From the NCBI GenBank assembly GCA_035771165.1, contig JAWNZC010000369.1, forward strand, positions 496,001 through 560,000: a stretch of DNA of 64,000 nucleotides, written 5' to 3'. Position numbers and translations under genes: made by a program. Every line of letters starts with the position of its first letter. The stretch's first letter is position 1. Below, in pieces: positions 12,244 through 26,412 of the stretch. This DNA comes from Paragorgia papillata (taxonomy: Eukaryota; Cnidaria; Anthozoa; Scleralcyonacea; Coralliidae). Under the pieces are notes generated by a model. It was not told the DNA's origin, did not search any database, and saw only the letters and a program-made list of their open reading frames with translations.

Positions 12244-13222
12244 TACACGCGTAAAAATCTCGCAAGTTGTTACAACATTGTTGCCTGAACAATGCTGTAA
12301 CAACTTGTTGACATATGTGAACAACATTGATAAATGAACAACATTGTTCATCATTGTTTCAACAAGTTGTTACAGCTTGATGAAACAACAACCGTTGTTC
12401 ACGCATGTTGTAACAACCGAAGAACGTGTTGATACATCAACCATGTTCACCATTGTTGTAACATTGTTGTTCATCGTTGTTATTTCATCATGCTGTTACA
12501 ACATGTTGTATCATGTGCGAACAACGTTGTTGGCTATAAAAATGTGATGTTGGAACAACTTGTTCATGACTGTTGATTTATCCGTGAACAAGTTGTTCGG
12601 ACAATAAGTGAACAACTTGTTGACAACTTGTTCACGGCGAGCAGCACAACATTGTTCACGGCGAGCAGCACAACATTGTTCACGCCTGTTGACAACCGTG
12701 AACAAGTTGTGCGTTTTTACGCGTGTACACGCGCGTAAACTGAATCTCGCAAGTTGTTACAGCATTGTTGCCTGAACAATGCTGTAACAACTTGTTGACA
12801 TATGTGAACAACATTGATAAATGAACAACATTGTTCATCATTGTTTCAACAAGTTGTTACAGCTTGATGAAACAACAACCGTTGTTCACGCATGTTGTAA
12901 CAACCGAAGAACGTGTTGACACATCACTAACCATGTTCACCATTGTTGTAACGGCATTGTTGTTCATCGTTGTTATTTCGTCATGCTGTAACAACATGTT
13001 GTATCATGTGCGAACAACGTTGTTGGCTATAAAAAATGTGCTGTTGGAACAACTTGTTCATGACTGTTGATTTATCCGTGAACAAGTTGTTCGAACCATA
13101 AGTGAACAACTTGTTGACAACTTGTTCACGGCGGACAGCATAACATTGTTCACGGATGTCAGCACAACATTGTTCACGCCTGTTGACAACCGTGAACAAG
13201 TTGTGCGTTTTTACGCGTGTAT
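12244..13222. mobile_element. Tandem pair of a GTTGTT-rich MITE
   Basis: Two near-identical copies of about 485 bp (about 12244-12727 and 12728-13222) lie head to tail. Each starts with ACACGCGTAAA...CTCGCAAGTTGTTAC and ends with GTTGTGCGTTTTTACGCGTG. This gives an imperfect terminal inverted repeat built on ACACGCGTAAAAA. The interior is packed with TTGTTCA/TGAACAA palindromes. Open frames inside the two copies are parallel and explained by the repeat itself. Confidence 0.75.
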
Positions 13223-14882
13223 AGAAGGATTGTTAACAAAAGGTACGCTATGCGTACATGTATCTGCGCCAAACGTGTTAGAAGAGAATTAGCCTAATAG
13301 AGTAATAGAATAATAGATACTTCCCTTTTAGAACGTACTAAAATAGAAAGGTCGACTATAAATTTTAAACCCAACTGCAGTTGCAAGATAGGGGGTGTTA
13401 CACCAAGGATTAGCACTAATCGAGTTTTTGACGGGTATGAAAATGTCCATGTAATCGTTTTCATCCCGGCAAACCGGGCTGAAAAACTGTTGAACTCCGG
13501 TTCGATACGCGTTCGTTTGCTTGACTGTGTGAATAAATAGTGCTGAAAGGAACTGAAATAGAACATCAACTGTTGTTTGTGTGTTTCGTGATCAAAGCGA
13601 AGATTTAATAAATTAATTAGTCTTCGTGCATGAAGACGCTTTCCTGGGTTAGCTATTAAGACTTTAACAATCTTTTTATTAACAATGGGCTTACAAAATA
13701 AATAATAGACTAATTAGTGTAAAACTGAAGTAAAACTAACGTAACTTCGCCCTTATTTACTTGATTATTGCAACGGGGGAAGTCTGCACGCAGGCTAGGC
13801 TAGCGGTTAACCGGGCTAGCTCGGTTAACCGGGCCAGCCCTGTACATGTAATCGCCCCCTTAAAATACATTACTCAGGTCCCAGAAATAGCTGAAGCACG
13901 GATCTTACAAGATCTTATAAGATTTTAGCGAGCTGATCTTAAATATAAGAGAACAGCCGTATTGGGATATATCTTCATTGCAGTTGAGCCGGATACTGCG
14001 TGTTTAAAGTATATCCCTGAATCGTCTGTAGGTTTGCGCCATTTGGGAAACATGCACGGTTAGATAGAGCGTTAAATTCTGTACAACGTATGTGAATTAG
14101 AACAAATCGTATAGAATAGCAACGGAGAAAAGTCTATTGGAACTGAGATGAGCGCAAATATCAAATTGCATTATTATGCTATCACTTGTCGAAACTTGTA
14201 CAGTTAGATAGAACGTTAAATTATGTACAAGATATGTGAATTTGAAAAAATCGTATAGAATAGGACCCTGGAAAATCGTAGTATTTTAATCCAAAACTTT
14301 GTCGCTTTGGAGGACTTCGTGATATGGCGCGTTAAAACACGATCGGATTAAAAATACTTGTTTCCATCGTTCAAACTGACAGCTCGTAGATGGCGCATTG
14401 GTTAGAGTTACACAAAAAAAGTTAACACAAATACACACACACACGCACACACACACGCGCAAGCACACAACACGATAGCAATATATCTGCTGCGCAGATA
14501 CAAAAACCCGTTCCTTTAGTAAAATTGAAAATTATTAGCATATTCTAATGAAAATTTTATAAATTTTAGTTTATTGCGGGAATTAAGGTATCCTCTTTAG
14601 CCTAGAGACACTTTTTTAAAGGTATATAAGGTAACTTTAAGCGAACAATCTAAAAAAATACAACTCAAATCAAAGTCCATATGGTAGCATATTGTAAAGT
14701 CCCAAACATTTGAGTAAATATAGACAGATTGGAATAAATTAAAGAAGTAATATTTTGAATTTCATTTCAGAATCCGATTGTGAATTTGGTGAAGAATCTC
14801 GAAGTTTCGACGGAGGGTTACTGAGGGAGACATTGAGAGATATTTTGAATCCTAATACGGCAAAAAATCGTAAAAGGACGCA
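13223..14882. other. No gene seen; dispersed repeat and CA-rich tract
   Basis: 13237-13330 (GGTACGC...GCGTACATGTATCTGCGC) is repeated in diverged form near 44680-44765. A CA/CG-rich microsatellite lies at about 14425-14470. A possible splice acceptor (TTTCATTTCAG) at about 14760-14770 precedes the first coding exon of the ALK-like gene and may mark a 5' UTR exon border. Confidence 0.35.
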
Positions 14883-15024
14883 ATGCCGTTTGAAAAACGC
14901 AATCAATGCTTTTTTCCAAGACGACTTGCTATTGGAATACTGGTATTTGTGATCGTTTCAACTTTGGTCACTTGTTCCGAAGCATTGGCTGGATTTCAAC
15001 AGACACAATATGTCCTTACTCGTG
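14883..15024 (+). CDS. Exon 1 of secreted ALK-type glycine-rich protein (signal peptide)
   Basis: This first coding exon gives 47 codons plus one base. Residues 1-14 are polar and basic (MPFEKRNQCFFPRR), residues 15-31 are a hydrophobic core (LAIGILVFVIVSTLVTC), and SEALA-GF fits a signal peptidase site. The exon ends at CGTG|GTATGT, a good donor in phase 1, which matches the phase-1 acceptor at 23791. Joining the two encodes a glycine at the border. The start chosen is the only ATG that reads through the hydrophobic stretch in this frame. An overlapping frame from 14755 in another phase is a shadow. The first intron would be 8.8 kb. Pairing with exon 2 is inferred from phase and from the signal peptide making sense of an otherwise headless secreted domain. 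Confidence 0.6.
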
Positions 15025-15117
15025 GTATGTTCTTCAACTCTTCAGTTTACTGTTCGCGTCTTTTCATTCTCTACTTTTAGTCTGTTCAACTCTACTCTAC
15101 TCCACTCTGTACTCTCA

Positions 15118-17572
<2,455 letters not shown>

Positions 17573-17991
17573 GCCAGGATCAAAATTTTGGTGGAGCAAC
17601 GGAAAATTTGGGGGTGCAGTTTTAGATGAGAATTATCAAGCATTAGATGGTGTAGAATCGTGGCTTTAGCCGCGACCAATCATCAATGTAGGGGGTATGG
17701 GGGCATCGTCCATCCCCGAAGAAGATTTTGAGTTTTCGAAGCCCTGTGAGGGCATTTCCCGCGATTTAGGCTGAGAGGAATTTTCTCTTGGGAGCCTAAT
17801 TCTGCGCAGTTTAACCAATGAAACTTCATGTGACAGTGTATCAGCATCACGATTATCATTGGCAACAGAAACAAACTTCAAATTTCAAAGAAGCAAAAGT
17901 TCTTACTTGAATTTAGTGTCAGACATTCAGGAGACTGGGGGGGGGGAATGTGTAGTTGTGGGGGCCCAGGCCCCCCTTGGCTACGCCACTG
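17573..17991. mobile_element. hAT MITE with near-perfect 8-bp target duplication
   Basis: The termini are CAGTGGCGTAGCCAGG (17573) and CTTGGCTACGCCACTG (ending 17991), inverted with one mismatch. Flanking 8-mers are CTGTTGGA (17565-17572) and CTCTTGGA (17992-17999), which differ at one base. An 8-bp duplication plus CAGTGGCG ends is diagnostic of hAT elements. No transposase. The interior around 17690-17770 (minus orientation) shares a conserved block with the elements at 3486, 18078 and 19062. Confidence 0.85.
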
Positions 17992-18015
17992 CTCTTGGAA
18001 AACCTTACAAACACT

Positions 18016-18018
<3 letters not shown>

Positions 18019-18077
<59 letters not shown>
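18019..18077. repeat. (TA)n microsatellite, left half
   Basis: Pure TA repeat that stops abruptly at the end of the hAT element and resumes on its other side at 18668. Confidence 0.95.
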
Positions 18078-18082
<5 letters not shown>

Positions 18083-18664
18083 GCGCAACTACTGGGTGGG
18101 AAGTGTGGGTAACCCCCACGGGCCCCGAGCAAAAGGAATTAATTAGGAACCCCGAGCATTTTGTGACGTCATTATTATTATCATGTCATGACATTTTATT
18201 ATTATCATGCCTTCCAACTATGTCGTTATGTTGTGTTGTTTCAGACTGCTGACATAAAACATCAACATAACGTGGTTTTTGCCTTTTGGGGGTAGTGGGT
18301 ATTTACCCCCAAAACGTTTTGGCAAGAAGTGCCCTTATTAGCATGTGCAGTGTGCACTGACTTTTTACCCAATCCGCGGAGATTGGGTAAAATGTCTGCG
18401 CGCAGGCTATGCGGAATGGAATGAATGCAGTTATGAATCTATTCAAATAATCTGCCCACTTTAACAGATTTTGAATCGGAGTGTGAGTGATTAGATTTTG
18501 CTCAAAAGTGCCCTCAAAGTGCAGGAAATGCCATTTCAGAGATCCTAGATTCAAACATTTTCCGGGGGAGCATGCCCCCGAACCCCCCTAGAAATGCGGT
18601 ACTAAATCGGAAAGGGCCCCCGAAGTAATCAATCCCACGGGCCCCCAGATGCCTAGTTGTGCCA

Positions 18665-18667
<3 letters not shown>
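18078..18667. mobile_element. hAT-like MITE inserted in a (TA)n microsatellite
   Basis: The left end TAGTGGCGCAACTA and right end TAGTTGTGCCACTG are inverted with few mismatches. Both flanks are TA repeat, so the 8-bp duplication would be TATATATA and cannot be told from the microsatellite. The right interior (about 18520-18600) carries the AAATGCCATTTCAGAG...CCCGAACCCCC block shared with neighbouring elements. Confidence 0.75.

Positions 18668-18728
<61 letters not shown>
18668..18728. repeat. (TA)n microsatellite, right half
   Basis: TA repeat directly after the hAT-like element. With 18019-18077 it probably formed one tract before insertion. Confidence 0.95.
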
Positions 18729-18730
<2 letters not shown>

Positions 18731-19061
18731 CTAAAATCATTAATAATTCATTAATTCGTGAGGAAAATTCAAAAGAAATTAAGGTTTAATCAGTTTTGTT
18801 TACCCCGATACAGAACTGATATCAGTGTCTGTAAATGTGACACAGAACTGTTTAACAAAACATCAGTTCTGTATCACATTTAACTGATGTTTTGTTCTGT
18901 ATCAAGTGTACAGACACTTCGCATTGAACTATCTTGAGTGAGGTACGCTGGTAGCGTCCTCATACAAGATGAAGATGCAAATATTTGTTGAACAAATTGT
19001 TATATTATGGCACGTCACTATAGAATATAAAATGTGGGACTAATACTAAATCAAAGCGCAT
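18729..19061. other. Intron 1 sequence with inverted repeat
   Basis: No exon. ACAGAACTGATATCAGTGTC...CAGTTCTGTATC at about 18800-18915 forms several interlocking inverted repeats (AAAACATCAGTTCTGTA / ACTGATGTTTTGTTCTG). Confidence 0.4.
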
Positions 19062-19794
19062 CAGGGGCGCAACTAGGGGGTTGGTAGGGATGCAGCCCCT
19101 GCCCTTTTTGTGAGACCTCTAATACTAGGTTAGACATTAGATAAACAGATAATTAATCGTCTGTTGTAGTACGCAATACTAGTGGTTGTTGAGTGTTCTT
19201 GAAGAAGCATAACGAAGATATCTATAGTATTCCAAATTAGTGCCCCAAATTTTTCGCAGATAAAGTTCTTTGCCTGTTTTGATAACCTGAATTTAACTTT
19301 GTGCAAAATAAGGTTAAGACCAGATGTCGAACTTTTCATGTGTCCGAGGGCAGAGGCATCTTAGAAGAATTAGAAGCTATTCAGTAATGTATAGGTATTT
19401 AATTATTGAAAGATTAAGCGACTCAAAATCTCAAACGGAGCAACGCAACCCCCAAAATATGTTCACCTTTGTGAAGTGTCGTCTGTCGAGGCTTCAATTC
19501 CCTGAACCAATACTTCTTCGTTTTTACAGTAAAATTTGAACTATACTCGCTGTAGAATTAGATGAAAAAGTTCGCTCAAATTGCTGCAAATGGTGTTTCC
19601 GAGGTTCTAGATTTCAAAAATTTCTGGGGCAGGACCCCCGGACACCCCTACAAATGCGGTCAATAATTGCCACTACTGCTCCCCCCCCCCTTTTTGACAC
19701 CTTGCTACGACACTGCAAATTGTTTAGAATACTGAACGACTTTGCCTTTTTTTGCGTTCAACCCCTGCCTCGAAATTTTCTAGTTGCACCCCTG
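19062..19794. mobile_element. hAT-like MITE (TIR CAGGGGCGCAACTAG)
   Basis: CAGGGGCGCAACTAG at 19062 and CTAGTTGCACCCCTG ending 19794 are inverted with one mismatch. A shared GCGCAT appears at both flanks (19056-19061 and about 19794-19799), which suggests a target duplication whose exact border is uncertain. The interior near 19575-19650 repeats the conserved block (TTCTAGATTTCAAAAATTT...ACCCCTACAAATGCGGT) of the element at 18078. Confidence 0.75.
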
Positions 19795-19907
19795 CGCATG
19801 CTCACATCACTAATTTAATAATCGTAGCTTTTATTAAACCTTACCTCGAAGGTTTATGAGCTCTTAACGTTATGTAGTTTTAGCTAACTTAATAGGCGTT
19901 TTGTAAG

Positions 19908-20102
19908 ATGGATGGATGGATGGATGGATGGATGGATGGATGGATAGATGAATGGATGGATGGATGGATGGATGGATGGACGGACGGAGGGACGGACGGA
20001 CGGACGGGCGGGCGAGCGGGCGTGCGGGCGAGCGGGCGGGCGGGCGGACGGACGGACGGACGGACGGACGGACGGACGAACGAACGAACGAACGGACGAA
20101 CG
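19908..20102. repeat. GGAT/GGAC tetranucleotide microsatellite
   Basis: (GGAT)n grading into (GGAC)n, GCGG and GAAC variants. All six frames are open over it, giving Asp-Gly-Arg-Thr and Arg-Pro-Ser-Val type repeats that are artefacts. Confidence 0.95.
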
Positions 20103-20336
20103 TAGTTCAAATTTCTGCAATATGGATATGGCACCAGTTTACACGCATTTGTTAATTCTAAAAAATTATTGGGCAAAATATTAAAGACTTTTGTAGTGAA
20201 ACCTAACATTTTATACTTTAGCTATACATTGATTTTTTGTTTCTTAGGTATCAGAGATTTAACGAAACAAAGTTTTGGAAATATTATAGATCATATATAG
20301 GATATTATTGAACTCAAGTTCATACCATTAAGTACC

Positions 20337-20404
<68 letters not shown>
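20337..20404. repeat. (AAT)n microsatellite at the 3' side of a LINE
   Basis: About 21 AAT units. The LINE fragment at 20790-22140 on the minus strand points towards it, so it may derive from the element tail, but about 385 bp of AT-rich sequence separate the two. Confidence 0.85.
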
Positions 20405-20405
<1 letters not shown>

Positions 20406-20789
20406 TTAAATACTTAGTACACTTTTTCAATATTGTCAATCAATTAATGTCAGTTAGCTCAATTAAAAATATATAAAATCCGTTCAAATATTAAATTAGT
20501 TAAAATGTACATCAAAAGCTAAAAAATACAGTTTCATTCAAAAAAACAACAACTTAACTTACAATAATTACAAATATAGATTATAATTATGGATAATAAT
20601 AATAAATGATAATATTATAAATATAGATTAAAATATTTTAAAATCTTTGAAAATTTATTTGAAAAAATAATAAAAATAATTGGAATAACCTATTTAGAAT
20701 GAATCTTCCTTAAATAGTCAGAACAAAAAACAAACAACTAATGGATCCTTGCAACATCAGTCTCTATGTCTAAATCAATATCTTTAACA
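20405..20789. other. AT-rich probable LINE 3' UTR
   Basis: No frames. It lies between the stop of the LINE frame and the AAT tract, so it could be the 3' untranslated part of that element. Confidence 0.35.
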
Positions 20790-22140
20790 TTACAATGTAC
20801 TCTTCTTATCATGCACTCTAGACCCTCTTAGACATAACAGGGCTGATCGAAGGATTGAAAAGGATATCTTTGCTCTTATCCACGCCATTGTCTTCGAGTA
20901 CATCTCTCCTTTCTTATTAGCGAGTAGCTCAGCTAATCGACTGTGATATCTCAGACACTCTTCTCCCATTCCACCAGTTGTTGTAAAAATCAGCGGTGTA
21001 AATGTTCCTTGCTCTATATCCGTGACCCGTTTGTTATACATACGTTTCTTCTCATTCTCATGCATGCGGTAGATCTGTTTAGGAGTTAGATCCATATAAG
21101 ACTCTGCATTTGGGTGACATACCCGGACATCAAAGAATGCAGATCTTTGTTTCTCCCAAAAACCACGTGCATGTACATCAAGTCGGGCGTCCGCTGATTT
21201 GTTTGATCCTGGGTTTAGGACTTCGCCATTGACTTCTTGCAACACTGGTTCGATCTGCACATCGTTGCAAACGGTATTCAGGAGTTCAGCTTCCAAATCT
21301 CGTAATTCATTGTGGCGTTGAATGATGAACCCCCCTCGTCTACATATCATTGCATGATCTGTGCTAAAGGACTCTCCGCATACACACTTCGATGGGTTAT
21401 CGTTGAAAGGCCAATCATATCTTAACTTCAATGCATCTCTGAACTCACGCTTGCTTAAAGTAAAGCCCATCTCTGAAATCGGGATAACTGTCAACCAGGT
21501 AGAGGCTCCTTTCTCTGAGGCAAATTCCAACATTCGCTTCGCCTTTTGCGATGCTGAGCTGTTGACGACTTCAGCTTTTTCGTTTATGACCTCGTTTTTC
21601 TCTTTCCGTACCATCTGTTTCAGCGTTTGTATTCTGGAATCATCAGGTAGTTCATGCATTTGTGATTGGATTTGTTCCACCAATGGGGCTGTCAACTTTG
21701 TGGACGCTGCGTATTCTTCATCTGCTTCTTGGCATGGGTTTGTGACTCCAAGACCACCCTTTCTCACTGGTAGTGCCAGAATCTCGCGCTCAAGTTGGGT
21801 GCAGTCGTGGTCTGTCAAAGCTGGTAGGAAGACCTTGGCTATTGCACTCTCTAATGGTTGTATTAGATCTTGAATTTCGGGTAGAGTTCGCAATAAATAT
21901 GTCCATCTATGTTTCAGGCCAAAGGTATAAACGGCGTAACTTGCTTGAGGATGTGTTGTTGCAAATTAAGCTAACTTGGTTATCTCTTTTATCCATTCTT
22001 TTACTTTCTCGTTGACATATTCGGTCAGGTATGATCTCGATCCAACTACTGCTCCTAGATGTTTCTGTCCTTGCGTTGTGATGTTGATTGTAGTTTCTCC
22101 AAAGGTCTCCCTTGCGATTTCTTCTTTCTCCGGTTTTACG
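20790..22140 (-). pseudogene. Non-LTR retrotransposon, C-terminal ORF fragment
   Basis: A 367-codon minus-strand frame (21893-20790) plus its upstream continuation in another frame (about 22140-21895, with [20 protein letters not shown]) matches the region downstream of the RT domain in a LINE family common in cnidarians. Visible features are [38 protein letters not shown] followed by a C-x-C-G...H-x-x-x-C zinc-ribbon-like motif, [20 protein letters not shown] with acidic residues of nuclease type, [13 protein letters not shown] and [23 protein letters not shown]. The RT catalytic core and N-terminal endonuclease are missing, so the copy is 5' truncated and has one frame break near 21895. It lies in intron 1 of the ALK-like gene in antisense. 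Exact clade not determined. Confidence 0.75.
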
Positions 22141-22141
22141 A

Positions 22142-22241
22142 TTAATAATAATAATAATAATAATAATTAATAATAATAATTATTATTATTATTATGATAA
22201 CGATAACGATAACGATAACGATAACGATAATGATAATAATG

Positions 22242-22278
<37 letters not shown>

Positions 22279-22290
22279 TAATAATGATAA
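22142..22290. repeat. Compound (AAT)n / (GATAAC)n microsatellite
   Basis: AAT units, then TTA units, then (GATAAC)n at about 22196-22228, then AAT/GAT units. It abuts the truncated 5' side of the LINE fragment. Confidence 0.9.
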
Positions 22291-22458
22291 AAAATATATA
22301 ATCTTTAAAACAATCGGTAAAACGCTAGTCATGCAATCATGAGAATATTGATACAATTAATAGGGATTTGATGCTTAATTAATTGCGATTTAAAACTATG
22401 GTTGATTAAACCAGTGAATGGAAGACATATGTTGATAATGTCGTAAGTTAGTATTAAC

Positions 22459-23547
22459 CAGTGAACTCGATGTAAGTTAAAATCTGATACCTGGAACGCT
22501 AACGAAGAACCAAAAAGTGAGGCAAAAAGTTCCAGGCCCCTGCGCGGTTTGCAGGTAGGATTCAGTCTCCAACAAAATGTTTTTTACACGGCCGCCCGTC
22601 TTGAGCGAACTGCGAAAGCTCGAAAAGGTTTGAAAAAATTATTTATCAAATTATTTTGTCAGACTAAACGTGCATTTAATGTTTCCCATTGTTGTGCAGT
22701 GCTGTTGTTGTTTTATTTACTGTATAGCAGTCCAAAACTATACAGTAAATTAAGCTCGGGTCTCGGGATGAAAATAGGCTGAGAAAACAGACGTCCTTTT
22801 GCTGGCTATGATGAAAACAGCCAGCTGAAAAGGTGAGAACAAGAGTGAGAAAGCTATTATTGTACGAGTAAGTTTGAAGACGTATTGATACTTGATATCC
22901 AATGTCATTTTCTTATTTCTGCTCCTTTAATTCTTTGTTCGAATGTGTTAAACGGCATTATGATATTTTAAGAAATAACTGACATTATAGAGTTTATTTT
23001 TCACCGTTTACTCATGGATAGTTGTTGTTTTCGGTACGAATGCGGAATGCTTTTTAAACAAAACGAACTGATGAAACTGGTACTAACCTAAACGGCATAT
23101 TCTATACTAAGTTTGTGTTGATTTTTTGTATCCTCTTCGGAGTGACGAAACTCTAATATATATGGTTTATAATATAACGAAAATTTGATTTAATTTCTTC
23201 ACTGACAAACTTCGTGCACGTTTTGTAAAGACAATGACTTTTACTATAGCAACAAATCGACAATCACTGCATAATTAGTTCGACAGCATAGCACAACCAA
23301 TCAAAATTTAAAATGCACGTTTAGCAAAGCGTGATAAAATGATTCAATAAACAATTTTTCAAACCTTTTCGAGCCTTCGCGGTTCGCTCAAGACCGGTGA
23401 CCGTGTAAAAAAACATTTTGTGGGAGACTGCAATCTACCTGCAAACCGCGCAGGGGCCTGGAACATTTTTGCCTCAATTTTTGCCCCCCGAATGACTGGA
23501 CGTTAGCGTTCCAGGTATCAGATTTTAACTTAGATCGAGTTCACTGG
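22459..23547. mobile_element. Element with long terminal inverted repeats, about 1.1 kb
   Basis: The outer 180-200 bp at each end are inverted copies. CAGTGAACTCGAT...TAAAATCTGATACCTGGAAC at the left is mirrored by GTTCCAGGTATCAGATTTTA...ATCGAGTTCACTG at the right. The match continues through CCCCTGCGCGGTTTGCAGGTA and CGAAAAGGTTTG / CAAACCTTTTCG. The interior is AT-rich with no transposase. It sits in intron 1, ending about 240 bp before exon 2. Confidence 0.85.
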
Positions 23548-23790
23548 TATTAACCTATTTCTTAGCAGCTCATGCCGAAACGGTTATTTTATATAAGCCG
23601 CTTCCGGATATAAGCCAAAACCTTTGCAAAAATGTAAAGGCCTAGAACTTATAATCCGCAGTTTACCGTAATTTTTAAGCGTAACTTAAAAAGTTACTGT
23701 TCACGACCCAACTGATCTAGTGTGAAGAAAGGGCCCATATTTATACTATTTGTTTTCTTTTAATTAAGTTTATTTATGTATTTTCGTCAG

Positions 23791-24324
23791 GAACCTTTGT
23801 AGCAAATTTTACCAACCTTGGAGCAAGTGGTCGCTTTGGACCAACATCACTTGGATCGTTTTATGCTGGTCAAGATCACGAGAATATGGTGAGAGTAGTA
23901 AATGGCACACAATATTGGACTGTTCCTGTCACCGGAACGTATCAAATTACAGCGGTTGGCGCGTCAGGTGGTTACGATAAAGCTGGACCTGCTGCAAGAG
24001 GTCGTGGTGCATATATGAAAGGAGATTTTGATTTGAACCAAGGAGAAGTGATTAAAATATTGGTTGGTCAAGAAGGTGTTGAAAATCCTAGTTTTAATTC
24101 CGCAGGTGGTGGTGGAGGAACATTTGTTGTGACGTCATCAAATAAAGCAGTGATCATTGCTGGGGGTGGAGGTGGAATTCAAAATCTTGTTACTCGGCTC
24201 AGTAATTGTGATGCAAGTGTTGGGACATCTGGGAAGAAAAATCAGTGTGTTGAGAAAGATTGTTCAAGTTGGTCTGGTGGAGTGAATGGCAGTGGTGCTC
24301 TGGAAGCTGACAATAGCTCTTCAG
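23791..24324 (+). CDS. Exon 2 of secreted ALK-type glycine-rich protein
   Basis: This main exon of 534 bp is bounded by TTTTCGTCAG|GA and TCAG|GTAAAT, phase 1 at both ends. Its translation has a FTNLGASGRFGPTSLGSFYA lead-in, QYWTVPVTGTYQITAVGASGG, a GAYMKGDFDLNQGEVIKILV segment followed by GQEG, and AGGGGGTFVV...VIIAGGGGG. The same order is found in the ALK/LTK receptor ectodomain: a sandwich of beta strands ending in LVGQQG, then a glycine-rich helix-bundle domain. In vertebrate ALK/LTK this region binds the cytokine ligands. Several NxS/T sites (NFT, NGT, NCD nearby, NGS, NSS) fit an extracellular product. Five cysteines after the first Gly run suggest disulphides. Here it is carried by a short soluble protein, so a receptor role is not implied. 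Exon borders and domain are well supported by reading; function is not known. Confidence 0.8.
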
Positions 24325-24401
24325 GTAAATCTTTCACTTTGTTATGAGTTTTGCCATTGCTTCGTATATTCAAGGAATTACGAAACCAATAAGCCAGTTT
24401 A

Positions 24402-24505
<104 letters not shown>

Positions 24506-25363
24506 CCCCGAGCCCGGGCGGAGCTGGGCCGAAAGCCTGGAGCCCGGGGTAGGGTGTTAATCTCGAAAAGCGTGGAGTCCACTTTCACGCAAAATTACAC
24601 GAGAGTGGGCAAGAAATTCTGCGAGATGTTTATATGTATATTTAACAATTATTCACCGAAGTAGAGGTGAATAGTGCTGGATATTGCTCGGCTTCGTCGA
24701 GGGTAACAACGAGCGGTCTCGGGGCCACAAGACATACTGTTTCCCTCGGTCCCAGTCAATAAGTGTTAAATATCCATCAAATCGCAACTTTCGTTAGCTC
24801 AAGCGAAAGGAATCTTTGTCAGAAAAATTGGTTTACAGCTAAAATATATATATGTTATTTACCGGCTGGGAGGTCCGTATACAAAAATATTTGTCCGAGG
24901 GCTTAAAAAAGGCCCGAGGCCGCAGGCCGAAGGACATTTTTGAGTTGCGTAATCGAGATGACGTTCACGTGATATTCAAAAGTCGAAAGTTTAGCGTTCG
25001 ACAGTAAACAACTGCCGATCGACATACATGCAGTCTTACAGGGAAGCTTGCTTGGAACCTTTTTTGTGATAAAAAAAAACATTCCGAACTTGAAGATCTA
25101 GTTACGAAGGGAAATCAAAATGCAGTCCAAGTCTTTTAAAGTTTAGTTGATAAAGATTCTTCGTCGTTCTTCTTCGTCGCTTGCTCGTTTTTGGCTGTTC
25201 GCTTGGTCATGGAAAGTCGCTTTCAATATTTGGCTGACTGTATGAAAATTGACAGTGTGGTCCTCGAGTAAGACGAAAATGCTTGTAGTAAGCCATTTGT
25301 AATTTCAAGTTTCAAGGACATGATACCATGAGGTTGGCATGTGGAAAATAATTGACTAATAGA
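24506..25363. other. Intron 2, no exon seen
   Basis: It starts with a GC-rich CCCGAGCCCGGGCGGAG palindromic patch and holds a diverged copy of the ATTCACCGAAG repeat near 24650-24740. No coding segment found. Confidence 0.35.
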
Positions 25364-26412
25364 CGGCCGGCCAACCTCGATAAAAGTGTCTCGAAAACAC
25401 CGTTGATGGCATTTTTTGTTACAAATTTACATTTTTTGTTTAAAATTTAGAGTTTTTTGAAAGCACAATGTGATGGATGGGATATCTGTAAAGTGCTGCC
25501 TATTTACGTTTGTGTTTTATTTGAATTGGCTAATTCAGAATGCTATCCAATTAGCATGCCTGAAGTTCTGATTATTCTAATTCGCATAACTCACAATCAC
25601 AAACAAACAAACAAACAAACAAACAAACAAACAAACAAACAAACAAACAAACAAACAAACAAACAAACAAACAAACAAACAAACAAACAAGAAATATGGC
25701 GTGAATACACCTAAATGTAATACTTCGAAGCAAAGCCACAAAAAGGTAAGCTTGCCAAGAATCAGAAATTTATTAGACCTGGTAGCTACAGGAAAGTCTC
25801 ATATTCGTAAATTACTTCGTTTTATTTTGGTAGTTTGCTGATACCGCCATGTATCTACTGTTATAAAGCTGAGCTTTTGTACTACAGTATAGTGTTGCTC
25901 ATAATATTCTTAGACATTTAACCCACCGGTTCAACAGTTCTATCCGGTGATACACGGAAGGTAACCTGCCTATAGTCATCTTGATGAATGCATGTCTAAG
26001 CTACATTTATATGGTGGTTGCCTGCTTGTAACAAAAAGTGTTCAGATTGTTGTGGCTGTTCTTCTAAGTGTTATATTTAGGCGAATTTGCGCTATGTTTC
26101 TTGTTTGTTTAGAATTGTGTTTAGATTATGCGAATTAGAATAATCAGAACTTCAGGCACGCTGATTGGATAGAATTCTGAATTAGCCAATTCAAATAAAA
26201 CACAAACATAAATAGGCAGCATTTTACAGATATCCCATCCATCACATTGTGCTTTCAAAAAGCTCTAAATTTTAGTATATAAATCAATAATTAGTACGGC
26301 TGCCAACACCCCTCGCCTTCAAAATATACACTATCCGATACGATTTAGCATGGTTGCCTGCTTGTAACAGGAAATGCCATCAAAAGTAATATTTTGAAGC
26401 CTTGGCCGGCCG
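25364..26412. mobile_element. Element with long TIRs ending in CGGCCGGCC, about 1.05 kb
   Basis: The left end CGGCCGGCCAA (25364) mirrors TTGGCCGGCCG at the right (to 26412). Inner arms of about 145 bp (about 25449-25592 and 26128-26275) are inverted, for example CACAATGTGATGGATGGGAT and its complement, and GGCTAATTCAGAAT and its complement. The interior holds an (AAAC)n tract at about 25596-25690 and no transposase. It lies in intron 2 of the ALK-like gene. Confidence 0.8.
25596..25690. repeat. (AAAC)n microsatellite
   Basis: About 23 units of AAAC within the TIR element. The open Lys-Gln-Thr-Asn frame is an artefact. Confidence 0.95.

Noticed and set aside
12344..13199. Repeated small frames with similar protein sequence, considered as a small gene family
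   Set aside because: They fall in the two tandem MITE copies and follow from DNA repetition.
19884..20209. Arg-Pro-Ser-Val or Asp-Gly-Arg-Thr repeat frames
   Set aside because: Tetranucleotide microsatellite open in every frame.
20790..21893. Host gene with an intact 367-codon frame
   Set aside because: The sequence matches the C-terminal region of a LINE polyprotein and its upstream part continues in another frame, so it is a truncated retroelement.
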